In this document: piece after piece, positions 47,233-58,382 of the stretch | Layout of the letters: every line of letters starts with the position of its first letter | Numbering within the stretch: position 1 is the first letter of the stretch | DNA from: Ulota crispa | Taxonomy: Eukaryota; Streptophyta; Bryopsida; Orthotrichales; Orthotrichaceae | DNA length: 64,000 nucleotides | Assembly (NCBI GenBank): GCA_963920765.1 | Contig: OY987250.1 | Span: 6,076,001-6,140,000 of the forward strand | Direction of reading: 5' to 3' | Notes under the pieces: model-generated | Seen by the model: the letters and a program-made list of their open reading frames with translations, nothing else | Database searches by the model: none | Told to the model about the DNA's origin: nothing | Translations under genes and position numbers: made by a program

Positions 47233-47364
47233 TGACACCCCAAAAATGACACCAAATAGATAAATGACTCGTAAGGTGCCATTTAGCTCACGAAAATGAC
47301 TCATTGAAAAGCTTTGGTGTCATCCTTAGGGTTTCATTATTGATGTGTCATTCTTGGGGTGTCA
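47233..47364. mobile_element. MITE with TGACACCCC termini
   Basis: The left end TGACACCCCAAAAATGACAC (47233-47252) and the right end GTGTCATTCTTGGGGTGTCA (47345-47364) are inverted repeats with one mismatch. The element is 132 bp with AT-rich interior and no ORF. The direct TGACAC-type words inside suggest it could fold as a hairpin. No clear target duplication was found. Confidence 0.75.
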
Positions 47365-49118
47365 TTACACCCCACCTTTCTACTAATGTAAGTGTCCATG
47401 CTTTTCCTGCCATTTTTCAAACCATTCAAATCTAAAAGGCTCGTGTGTTTCTAGTTTATTGACAGAGGAGGCCTATTATGTCATCAGAAACGCACTTTCA
47501 AGAGCTTTTAAAGAATATTTACTTGTTAGTTACTATGGAGAACAACTTGTTCAAAGTTTGAGGGTTTAGCAGCTAGCAGACCAGGTCCAGTTTCGGCCTG
47601 CTCAGCACCCTCAACTTCTTTCTGAAGGTTTGAAGGGCAAATGAGAGTGCTCACAAAAGACATAAAAGACCTAATTCATTGAGAAGGGCCCAACTGCAAT
47701 AAAACTAGAGTGGAATTTGTTGTCCTGAGAACTTGAACGTCATCTATATGATGTTGTGCTAGTCCAGTGACATGAACTGGGTTTGGTGAATACGAATCGA
47801 GTAAGGCGATGACTAAGTCTTGGCTTTAGCATAAACCCTGTGAGTGACAAATTGCTTGCAAAGCGCATACCAGTGCGGTCTAAATTCTCAGTACGGTCTG
47901 AAAAATGATAGAATAGGTCCTAGTTTGAGATCAGAATTTATCTTGTGAAAATGAACCTAAATCAACATAAGTTTCATGTCACGAACAATTAAAGGATTGC
48001 AAAACGGGCCTAAATCACTAAATTCGAACAATGATTGATTGCTAATTGCATGGTCGACATATCCCTTGAAATTCAGTACTGATAGTTTAAAAAACTAAAT
48101 TTGTGTCACTTATGCAACATCTCACATGCGTAAAATTGGCGCGCCTCATAGCCTCATAGATTTGGTCTGCCAAAGTTATGAGGAATTATTCATAGTTGTT
48201 GAAATAGCAAGTTTCAGAGTGCCATAACAGGGCATTCGAGTGCCGGGAATTCCAAAATCTACGAGGCTATGGGAGCTAAAATATAACTAGGCAACTCAGA
48301 ATTACTCCAGTTTTGTACTACATTACACTATACCATTCACAACCGACATACATCCTCGCACATCCTGAACATCCGATCCGTCTGAACAAACGTCTCCTAA
48401 GTCCTGAGTGCTGTTGGCGTTATACACTCACTCCTCCACGTCAGCCCTTTGTTCATTCCCGTATATAGTCTAGATTATTTCATTCATCCGCTGTTCATTC
48501 CTTGATGTAATTATACTTAAAGCCCTCAAACAAGACTGTAATACTCTCGCACAGTGTTTTTTTTTTGGGCAATTTAAGGCCCAATGGCCTCAAAAAAAAA
48601 GGCTAGCTTCAAGCCTATAGGAAAAAAAGGGTGACTTTTTTTTTTTAAATGCCAGATTGCAATAATGAAAATAGCTTTGCAGCCTAGGTTTTCATAAAAT
48701 CCTTATCAAATTGAAAATTGATGCCATCATTTTAAAATCATTTGAGTATTTTAATTTTTTTGAGATGTTGTCTATTCCAATTCGAAACAATATTGAAGTA
48801 ATGACAATGGTTATAAGGATGTTTTCAAAAAATGACCAATGAATATTTTTTACCTACAAAAAAAACCCCATGATGCTCCAAAAATCCATGAGTTGGGGCC
48901 ACCTTCAACTCCAACCAAAATAGGGATGGAGCCAGCGAGCTACAAACCATTTTCAAAAAATGCCACCCAAGCATCGGTGAGAAAACCAAAAAAAAACCCT
49001 GCTCTCGCAGTTATATTTCAATACAAGCAGCCTTGTTGTACCACTTAGTCGTGTATCAACAATCCTTGAGTAAGGGTAGCCGTGTGCTCATAAACCGTCC
49101 ATCTAAGGGCTCATCCAA
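47365..49118. other. Non-coding stretch with homopolymer runs
   Basis: Mixed sequence with poly-T and poly-A runs near 48555-48640. No gene or clear repeat is seen. Confidence 0.4.
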
Positions 49119-49236
49119 ACACCATATTCATTAAATTGGGAATTTTGTAACATTTTGGGATTAAGTTGACCAACTAAAACCTACCATTAGAGTACAACTT
49201 GGGAATTTGGTTTTCCCAATTTAATGAATATGGTGT
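49119..49236. mobile_element. Short MITE, ACACCATATT family
   Basis: The termini ACACCATATTCATTAAATTG and CAATTTAATGAATATGGTGT are perfect inverted repeats. 118 bp long, it is the most compact family member in the window. It ends six bases before dispersed repeat copy C. Confidence 0.85.
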
Positions 49237-49241
49237 CTCCA

Positions 49242-49617
49242 CCTTTTTCATGGTTTTCATTGTGGATGGGAAGATTTTTTGTTCTTTCTTCAAACAAAGA
49301 GAAATAGATGCAAAATGTAACACAAGTTGTTTCATATTTGTTGAAGCATTTTTGAATTACTTATGAATTTTCAAAGTGCATGTGTCATAGATCCCTATTT
49401 ATGATCCCAAACTTTCCAAGAACCGTTCACTTACAAGTTGTGAAGAGATTTAGAAAAGCAAGGAGAATGATTGGCTCTTGCAATTACAAACACCTTTTCT
49501 TTCATGCATTCAATGACTATAAGAAGTCAATTTAAGAACTAACCACTGCACCATTTCACTACAAGCTACCCGAGCGGTTCAAAATGAGTGAGCGCTTTTT
49601 GAGCAAACTACCTTATT
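49242..49617 (+). repeat. Dispersed repeat family, copy C
   Basis: Matches copy B (39777-40150) in inverted orientation over its whole length and copies A and D over the 5' half (AAAGAGAAATAGATGCAAAATG, GAAGCATTTTTGAA, TTTTCAAAG). No ORF. Confidence 0.75.
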
Positions 49618-49960
49618 ATTGTCACAAGTGCTAAGGTAGGAACACCCATAAGCGTTAGTGTCCACATAACCATCACCTCTAAAATCTTGAAAAATCTGTG
49701 GAAATAAATAGATGTAATGACAAGGATGTACAACATGTGAACATGAAATCTTAATATTGGTTATGAGTGCAATGGCAGTTTGGCCTTTAAAAATTCACAA
49801 CTTATTCTTCTCACCGTATCCAAATAATACATTCGGCAGTACAAACTCATTTTTTGGGATCCTGTAATTTGCTAGTTGTTTATTAATAGTCATCATAATC
49901 AAAACGCTTAGTTTGACGTTTATAGGTACTCCTACCTTATTCATATGAGTCCCACCCTTG

Positions 49961-50020
49961 GCGTACCAAGTTATAATGAAGCATACCAAGTTATAATGAA
50001 GCATACCAAGTTATAATGAA
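49961..50020. repeat. Three tandem copies of a 20-bp unit overlapping the M6 peptidase stop codon
   Basis: The unit GCATACCAAGTTATAATGAA is present at 49961 (GCG variant), 49981 and 50001. The minus-strand stop codon TAA of the M6 gene (50013-50011) lies in the last unit, so the repeat array forms the start of its 3' UTR and supplies its last codons. Confidence 0.95.
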
Positions 50021-53000
50021 GCAGCACTAGAAGCAGCGATAGGAAGAGCCTTAGAGCGCAGCTGATCAGGAGAGCGCTTGCTGTCACTGACGCTCACAGT
50101 GAACGTCATGACGTCCATGGGGTTACTGATCTGCGTGATGGCCACACCGGTGGGGGCGCCGTTGTTGGCCTTGGTGGACGGATTGCTAGTGGAGTTCACT
50201 AGACGCACGATTTTGGTGCCGGGAAACGGGTCGCCAGCGTCGCCGCGATCCCTGTCGCTCTCGAGGTCGCGGGCGCCGTCGCTCTGCAAAAGCGCCACCT
50301 TGTAGCCCAGAGTCTCGTCGGTGTTGTCGTCCTTGGTCTCGTCGATGTGCCACACCAGTAATCCTCCCGCGGGCAAGTCGGCGTCGCGCCCCTTCTTCTG
50401 CCGGTTCTCCACCAGAAAGTACTCCGACTGCGGCGCTCCGTCCTTCCACAGCTTCACCACTCTGTCCTCAGCAAACCACAATTTTGCTTGCATTTTAGCT
50501 ACAGGGCGTAGAAAAACAAAACATTCCTCGCAAACCTTCAAATTTTGTTAAAATTTGTTAGTATTTGCCTCACCTGCGTGCATTCCAAGGTGCACGACCT
50601 TTAACCTTTGAGAATCGAGACCACCCATAAAAAACCTAATCGAGTTTGCATTTGGGAGTTTATAAAGTTTCACTCTTACACCATATTAGGTAAATTGGGA
50701 AAAATGGAGGGTGCTCCACCTTATTGCATGCAGTAAATGTAGGCATAACTAACGTCATATTAGGTAAATTGGGAAAAATGGAGGTATCATTTTGTACTCC
50801 ACCTTAAACTCAAAAAGTTACCTTAAACAAGATTCAAGGATATTATATTCAATCTAAACCACTATAATTTTTTCCCTCTCAAATTTCTCCTCTCAAGTGA
50901 GGACACGTGTGCCAAAATAACACTGGAGCTCGGTTTGAGGGGATCACCTCAAACCTTCAGGAAACCCTTCAGAAGTCCCAAAATGTGCTCTTTTGCCCAC
51001 TTTATCTAATATGGTGTTAACTATAACTCAAAGTTGTAATTATTTGAAATTCTTGAAGGTAATCACCAAGACTTCAATATTGTACAAGAAAGTGGACGCT
51101 TGTTTTTTGTAATATGCTAAATTATACATAATGACAAAAACAGTAAAAATCCTAAAATGTACTGTTTTTCCCAATTTACCTAATATGGTGTCTACCGTAC
51201 CGTATACATAATAACAATAATGATTTTTTTGAGCATTTGAACAATTTTTATCTTGTGGCTTCATAGTTAGCCCATTTTTGTTTTTTTTTCATTTTCACTT
51301 GTTCACAATTCACTGAGTGAGTGAGTGCCGGTTCTTCCCAATCACAGGGCCTTAGAACGACGAGTGGACACCTAAACCGCTGGTATTTGAAGAACTGCAT
51401 GCACTAGATTTATGCACTCCCATTATATTTTCAAAATCCCTTAACATAAGCAAGCCAACAGTTCCTTCTGGTGGTCCTTTGTTGTTTTTATCATTTTGGG
51501 GATTTTTCCCAAGACCTTGTGGAACAAATTTCCACGGTAGGCTTGCTAGCCGCTGAATTGAAAAACTCCCAAGCAACGAACAATTCAAACTTGGTTGTTG
51601 TTTTTGAGTTAACTTTTGCAATTCCGGGCTAAGGGCCAACTTCCATGGGCAATCCGAATTGGACAAAGGGAAGGAACAACAAACAGGTTGGAAGACCACA
51701 GCATAGGAAAAAGGAAGTGGTCTTCAGGCAAGTTTCTAGCGAGAAGCACCAGAATCTCAGGAGCCGCACTTTTCTGGTACGGCTTCTCTGATAGTGGAAC
51801 ATGGTGGAAAATGATGATGACGGTGCCGATTCCGATTGGCCCTAAATTTGCTGTTACTAGAGTTTCGTAACTGCGCAGGTAGACTGACGTTTCGTAAATT
51901 TTCTTGGCGAACATTTGCCTAAATCTTACCTTGAAACCGGCTTGGTGACTTGAACACTAGAAAAAATCTCTGAAAAAATGGATGAATTTGTTGAAACCCT
52001 TCCCAAGTTTTAGTAGAATCGTCAGATTGTGGATGAAAGTTACTAAAATTAGTAGATTGTATGGATGAACATGTAAACATTGATGATTCTATTCAATTCT
52101 ATCCAAATTTTCCTTACTTGCTCACATGGTGGGGTGTGTGTTGCTCAAGGTTTGAGGAAAAAATTTAGCTTCACCGGCTGAAATCTGATATTTCCTAGTG
52201 TCAACCGGATTTACATTGAAATGCACCAATTATTTTCTGTAAAATTTCTAAATTTCTACTATAAACATACTATATTTAGATTTTTTGGAAAAATGGACCA
52301 ATTTTGTAGCTAATTTTTTAGCCAGTAGTTTCAAATTTCAACAAAATTTTTTGCAATTTCAACCGGTTGCCAGCCTGCCAGCCTGCCACTACACTAACCG
52401 CCTGTTCTCCCCGATCTCCCCGATCTCCCCGATCACTGGTGTCGCTCTACCAACGAAAATCCAAGAAAAAATACGCTGGACTGACCGACTAATAATAAAA
52501 GCGACGAACGAAACCAACGAACGAAAGCGAAGTACGGAGAGAGCTGAGTGGACGTGCTTGCCTGTGCTGGGTTTTGACGTCCGGGAGCGAGACTTTAGTG
52601 GTAGCGGAGGGGGTGACCACGTCCACCCAGCCCTGGTTCACCTTGCACCAGGCGCACGGCACCGACGGGTTGTCCTCGTTACCGTTGTAGCTGCCGGCCG
52701 CCATGAGGCACCACACTCCGATGCCCTCGGACGTGTAGTCGGCGTCGTAGAGGTCGGGCCACCCGAAGGCCAGGTGCCCCAGCTCGTGCGCGCACACCCC
52801 CAGCTTGCAGTCCCCCGGCACCGTCAGGTACGAGTACACCTGCGCAATGTACGGAGGAGAGCCGAAAAACAATAGAAAGTCAGCCAAATGAAATGGGAAT
52901 GGGAAAATCCAAGTAAAATTTACAAAAAAACTGTTAAAAACACTAATTTTTTGAATCTTTTTAAAGTATATAGGTAATACAGTAGAACTCTTCTAAATTG

Positions 53001-56000
53001 ATATGGTGTGGATCCCAAGAACTAGACTAGTTTAAGTAAGTTATTAGTTAATTTTATGAAAGTGTAAATGAAGTGACCTTGAGATTAGAGCCAGGATAGC
53101 ATTAAGGAGTACTATTACTATTGAATTAATTGTTTTGGTTTATGACTACCGTATGGTCTGACAGTGAGATTTGTGTTATCTATTAGATTATAGAGGATAT
53201 CAGTTTAGAGAAATTCTACTGTAACCGATGTATGCACTAAAAAACAAGTTGAAAATGAGAAATGTAGGATTTTTGCAGTACGAGCTCAAAATCTCCCAGC
53301 ACACTGCACCTGCGTGCCGTCGGCGTTGTAGGGGCCGCCCGCCAGCAGCCACTTGTGCGACCAGATGTCGGTGACGTTGTTGGTGCGCTCGGCGCCCATG
53401 CCCGCGTGCACCACCACGAACGCCTCCACGTACCCGTCCCCGTCGTTGTCGTACTTTTTGAAGTCCACCTTCGGGTTGGCCAGCACCGCCGCGTCGCGCG
53501 CCATCACTGGCGCGTTCGGCGTATCATCCCCCGTGCCGTACTGTCCATTGGCGTAGTACGTCATCGGATGCGGCATCCGATACGGCCCCACGACTTCGCC
53601 CTGCATGCGACGTCACCGACCGTGACCGTTCAGCTCGTTTATATATGGATCGAGTACCGACACTGACATACATGTATGCGTCATCAAACGGTGACCGGTA
53701 CAGAGATTTTAGAATGGAAATGAGCAAGCTTGATAGATGTGTTGCGGATATGTCAGCATGCCTTATAGTGCACTACATAGTTCATGATACTACACTGATG
53801 ATAATTATGATACAACACCATATTCGTTAAAAGGAAAACCATAGGTGCCATTTGTTTTTCACCTTAATCTAGGAAGTCCCCTTAATTTATTAAAGAGGTC
53901 ACTTGAAACCTGCTTAATGGAACTTTTGTCCAAAATTCGGGACTTTTTCTCCAAAAAGAACACATTTTTGGATGATATATATCTCATTTCATTGGAAAAC
54001 AATCAACGAATTCCCAATTCAATGATTATGGCATTTTCAAAAAAAAAAAGCGAGAAGTTCCAATTTGTAAGAATAGTACCTCTTTAAAAAGTATGATATT
54101 ATACTAAATGTCAATAAACGACTAAGTCACAACAATTTTACAATTATACAACTACTATGCATTATAGTCATGTAGTTGTTGTGTGGTTGTCGTGCAATTA
54201 TAATTGTAACCTTATAATTGTAACCTTGTTGTTTATTGCATGTTTTTCTTCCAATGGTGGTAGGCTGGTTAGCGGACTGGTGACCTTTTCTGAGGTACAA
54301 GTCGAGACTTCCATTACGGGTGGGACGCGGGAGGCATCAAAGTGTCATCGCAAGATGCAAGAGCTTGGCAAGGATCAAGTCCAATGAAAGTGGAGTCCTG
54401 GTATGAGAGACACGAGTTTTGACCACGGAAGTGGCCATGGATCTTATTTCCAATTTAAGCTTGGAACACCATATATATTTGTTAAATTGGAAAAATTGGA
54501 AAAAAGAGTACATTTTGGGACTTTGAGGTGACCACCACTGACTGAGTTCGCAGCGTTTTTTCGGTACACGTGCCCTCCGGTGAGAGAAGGAATTTGAGGG
54601 ACAAAATCTTTGAGGGACAAAATCTTTGAGGGACAAAATCTTAGTGATACCTTTGAATATGGTAAGTTAAAGTAACTTTTTAGGTTTGAGGTGGAGTACA
54701 AAGTGGTACCTTCGTTTTTCTCAATTTAACGAACATGGTGTTTTGGAGATGATGATTCTTTCAACTAACTTGTGTACTTTATATGTGCTTACAGGTTATA
54801 GTTTTGGAATTGGTCTCTGGAGGAGGTTTAGCGTACACAACTTCGAACTGGGAGGCTAAGACACATGCACGGTATGGACATTAGTGGGCATTTAGAAAGT
54901 AGAAACTTGTAGACTGGCCATTTCCAACAAGGGGTTACTGACTTACTGTACGTGTGGCCACTGCCATTTCGCTTCAAATTCTTTATCTAAAGGCAGTATA
55001 GTAAATACTGAAAGCAAACAGGTGCAACATGCTAAGCTAAAGAACAAGGCAAATTTCCATTGGAGAATACCGGCCCAAACAATGTCGCTCGATCCTTTGC
55101 TGAGCATGTGGCACCCTAAGACGGGGCATATGGCGAAGTACAGTGCATTGTGAACCGTGAGCAGGGCACTTAGTCGTGTCCTCGCTGTGGTGGGATTTTG
55201 GCAAAGACCAACGGTTGGAGAGCACCAAAACTTAGGGGTAAAACTAAGGGAAAATTTCATGGATACCCCTGAAGTTTGCAATATTTACATAGACACCTCT
55301 GCCTTTTCAGAAATTACTCAAAAACCTTTCGACCATAATTTTGGCATTTATTTGTTGTGCTTGTACTTCCTTCATGACCAATTCCTTCATGACCAATGTT
55401 GAAGAAGGAAATGTGATGAAACAAAAATAAAGAAACAATGTGTACACAAAGGAGAAGGGAAGTAGCATACACAACAAACAAATGCTTGAAAATTTTGGTG
55501 GTCAAAAGGTGTGTGTATTTTCTGAAAAAGCAGGGGTATCTATGCAAATGTTGCAAAGTTCAGGGGTATCCATGAAATTTCCCATAAAACTAAAAGCATT
55601 ATATACCGTGGGGTACTGACCTGGATAGTGACGGCGCCGTTGGAGACATCGCTGTAGTAATCATGCACGCTGTTCGTGTTCTCCTCGAACCACAGCTTCG
55701 CAAAATGCTCCTTCGTCTGCGTCGCCTCGAATTTCTGGTCGGAGAAGTCCACCAGTACCACGATCACGTTCACCACCCCTCGCACCGGCGCCCTCTCCGC
55801 CAGTTGCGCCGCCAGGGAGGCGCCTGGATGGAACGTCCTCGACGGGCGCACCACGCCATCGTTGAACCCCGAGCGACGGTGCTCGATGGGCCGGATCACG
55901 GATTGCAGCAACGAGTTCTCCGGGGCTTCGGACAAGGACTGCTTCAGTTCGTGGAAGCGCCGAACCAGTTGCTTCCGAACCTCCGGCGCCGGGGCTACGA

Positions 56001-56055
56001 GACATCTCTCGGAGTAATGAGCCACGATGTTGTTTGGCATGCGAGGCTCCGCCAT
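50011..56055 (-). CDS. M6-type (immune inhibitor A-like) zinc metallopeptidase, four exons
   Basis: The exons are 56055-55621, 53600-53310, 52839-52562 and 50461-50011. Phases agree and give 484 codons. The start chosen is the ATG of MAEPRMPNN; an in-frame ATG at 56106 would add 17 residues. The propeptide-like first exon ends in VVLVDFSDQKF and YYSDVSNGAVTIQ. Exon 2 has the KKYDNDGDGYVEAFVVVHAG segment typical of M6 enzymes. Exon 3 carries the zinc motif HELGHLAFGWPD (residues 260-271) and a Met-turn (WCLMAAGSYNG, Met288). Exon 4 has SEYFLVENRQ and GGLLVWHID. All expected catalytic residues are present. No signal peptide is visible, which is odd for a family usually secreted. Exons are GC-rich and introns AT-rich and MITE-filled. 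The family is mainly bacterial, so an ancient transfer is likely. Confidence 0.85.
50678..51191. mobile_element. Nested ACACCATATT-family MITEs in the third M6 intron
   Basis: The outer element has its left end ACACCATATTAGGTAAATTG at 50678 and right end CAATTTACCTAATATGGTGT at 51191. A second complete element, about 50753-51016, lies inside it (left CATATTAGGTAAATTGGGAA, right CTAATATGGTGT). TAAC flanks the inner copy on both sides, consistent with a short target duplication. Confidence 0.75.
53815..54065. mobile_element. MITE, ACACCATATT family, in first M6 intron
   Basis: The left end ACACCATATTCGTTAAAAG is clear. The interior matches the copy at 40975-41281 (AAAATTC, GATATATATCTCATTTCATT, AATTCAATGATTATGGC). 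The right terminus is decayed and its position approximate. Confidence 0.7.
54466..54741. mobile_element. MITE, ACACCATATT family, with internal 16-bp triplicate
   Basis: Left end ACACCATATATATTTGTTAA, right end AATTTAACGAACATGGTGT. It shares ACATTTTGGGACTTT, TTTTTCGGTACACGTG and GAGGTGGAGTACAAAGTGG with the copy at 57651-57902. Inside, TTTGAGGGACAAAATC is repeated three times in tandem (54591-54642). It lies in the first M6 intron. Confidence 0.8.
55247..55583. mobile_element. Foldback MITE, GGGGTATCCATGAAA type
   Basis: Left arm GGGAAAATTTCATGGATACC and the reverse complement of the right arm GGGAAATTTCATGGATACCC continue to pair for about 70 bases (CCTGAA, TTTGCAA, TTTCAGAAA). The element is about 337 bp, lies in the first M6 intron close to exon 1, and has an internal duplicate of CCTTCATGACCAAT. 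A fragment of the same family is at 28497-28557. Confidence 0.8.
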
Positions 56056-56106
56056 GGCTTCAGATAGTGCTCTGTCACAAGTCAACACACCCAACAATCG
56101 GTTCAT

Positions 56107-56968
56107 GATAGATATCAGAAAACACGGTGTGGGAATTATTTCTATATGAAACTGTTAAATCTGAACCGCAGATGGTGAAAAAGGACCAACAAACAAATCA
56201 AGGAAGCCACTGACAAAAAAACGCTCCCAAACATTATAATCTGGAACGAAACCGAACTATGTATATCCTTGGTGACGTTGGATATTAGGATTGAAGAGGG
56301 TCTCTTTATCACTATTAAATGCTAGAGATGAATACCAAAATCGGAGGTCAACTGTTTCGTTCAGTATCCGTTAAAACACTCACTGTTAGAAATACTGAAT
56401 TCTAGATGTGATGAGGGAATGGAAATCTTGATGAACGAAGTACCGACAGTTCGGTAAGTGGAAGGCTCCAGTGGTTGTCACGACCGATCAACTACTGGCT
56501 AATAAACTAGTGTATTCCTGAGCTTTGCCAAACTCGAACTTTTTCTCAATCTCCAGTATTCAATCAGTGCCTGAAGTTTTCTCCGTTTCAAAAATTGTGC
56601 CTAACTAAGAACCTCGGCAGCATAAATCTAATACTTACTAGTCTCCCTCGCACGGATTACGAAGAGTTTCAACTTCAACAAGCTATTGAGGAACCTTCAA
56701 GTCACTGGTGAATCTAATAATGCATTCAAGGTTTGAGAAAGTCAGGCTTTGTAAGGAGTTGGAAAACCAGAGCAAAATCGCGGTTTTTCAGTATTTCTGC
56801 AACATGGACGGAGTGGGGAGTGACAAGAGGTGCTAACTTAGATGAGGAGGGTGAAGCGTAGAAGTCTCATACCGTTCTGGCACTCGAAAGAAATGTTGGT
56901 TGTGACTACTGACTAGGCTTGGCGTTGAGAGCTTTCGTAAGTACACTGACAGTGATGCAATATGTAAA

Positions 56969-57027
<59 letters not shown>

Positions 57028-57355
57028 GATGTTTGTGGATTACGTGTCACTGTTTGATGACTCAGGAATCGTTTGAGTGTGCAGGAGTACTCAGTCTGCT
57101 TTTCCCAACAATCAATCATTTCTCTTTGCCCACGTTTCACTCCAATTGTCGCCGTTGCTTTTTGCTTCCCATCAGTCCAGCAATACTGCGGCAAACACAA
57201 CATCAATAAAATCGAGGTTAACCAAGAGATTATAGTTTGATAATGATCTTTTTGGTTGATCGTTTTGTTGCTATGCATATCGCATGCGAGCCCTAATTCT
57301 AGTGAATCGCTAGAATCAGTGGAGCGTTGCTTTGTTCCTTTTGACAAAACATAAA
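56107..57355. other. Upstream region of the M6 peptidase with a dinucleotide repeat
   Basis: A (TA)n tract of about 45 bases (56972-57016) followed by (TG)n to about 57027 lies some 0.9 kb upstream of the M6 start. I find no confident TATA box or upstream exon; an AG acceptor just before residue 1 (GACAG) leaves a 5' leader intron possible. Confidence 0.5.
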
Positions 57356-57357
57356 AA

Positions 57358-57492
57358 CCAGTTATTCATTAAATTGGGAAAAAGTGACATTTTGGGACTT
57401 TTGGACTTTATGTTTGTTAAAGAGTATTCATTGAGTACTCTTTAAAATATATATCCAAAAGTCCCAAAATCCCACTTATCTAACGTGTTTTA
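57358..57492. mobile_element. Short MITE, ACACCATATT family, diverged
   Basis: Left end ACCAGTTATTCATTAAATTG and AAGTGACATTTTGGGACTTT pair with the right part TCCAAAAGTCCCAAAATCCC and CTTATCTAACGTGTT. 135 bp, hairpin-like, no ORF. Confidence 0.7.
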
Positions 57493-57650
57493 AAAAACAT
57501 TGAACAAAGAGAATGTCCAGCCTCTGTTTTTCCTCAATTTTTTTCATAAATGACTTATCATCACATTATTGATCCAAACGTCTTTGGTGCACTGTATAAT
57601 TGAGATAAGTATCACTTGTTAAATACAACTTGCCTTGCTTAAAGTAAACA

Positions 57651-57902
57651 ACACCATATTAGGTAAATTGGGTAAAAGAGTACTTTTTGGGACTTTTGAA
57701 GGTTTTAGGTGATCACCTAAAATCAAGCTCAGTTTTTTTTGGGTACACGTGTCGGCACCTAAGAGGAGGAATTTGTGAGAGAAAAAATCATAGTGGCTCA
57801 AACTAAATCTGATACCTTCAAATCTAGTTTAAGGTGACTTTTCTGGATCTAGGTGACATACAAATTGGGACCCCCGTTTTCCCAATTCACCTAATATGGT
57901 GT
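57651..57902. mobile_element. Complete MITE, ACACCATATT family
   Basis: Left end ACACCATATTAGGTAAATTG and right end CAATTCACCTAATATGGTGT, 252 bp. Both flanks carry AAAC (57646-57649 and 57904-57907), a possible target duplication. It is the best preserved full-length member and a good family reference. Confidence 0.9.
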
Positions 57903-58382
57903 TAAACAGCCGATGGTTACAGCTTAAAGTCATTCATTGTGAGACAATGTTTAGACTCTATACTTATTAAGTAGTATCCTGAGCAAAAAAATTTGCCATA
58001 TTTCAATACCCTGAAGTTTCAACAAACCAAAAGTCCAAAAATAAGAACCATGTCAACAATGCCACAGAGTGATAGTGGAGGAGTTGGGACTAGCTTTTGT
58101 CAATCTTTGGTCCATGTAAATTCCATTGGGAAATCCTTGGATAATGAGCCCAATTCATTTAGGCATTTTGGGGAGATTATTCCAAAAGGATATTAATCAC
58201 AGTCAGTCAATTACCATGGCCACCCACATACAAAGCTAATTTGCTTTCATTGCCCATAATTGGAAAATTTTATTTTCAGGAACCTACATGGTTTAGAATT
58301 GCATGAATGATCCAAAACTTTCTATGCGAATCTTGTTTGGCCTTCACAGAGTGAGATTGATTGTGGAATAAGTTTTTTTTTT

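Noticed and set aside
52285..52875. 196-codon plus-strand frame
   Set aside because: It is antisense to the third exon of the M6 peptidase; its Arg/His/Val-rich composition is a typical shadow of a GC-rich gene.
55663..56067. Plus-strand frames of 113-134 codons
   Set aside because: Antisense shadows of M6 exon 1.
56972..57027. TATA promoter
   Set aside because: The (TA)n run is a simple microsatellite followed by (TG)n, too far from the peptidase start to call a core promoter.
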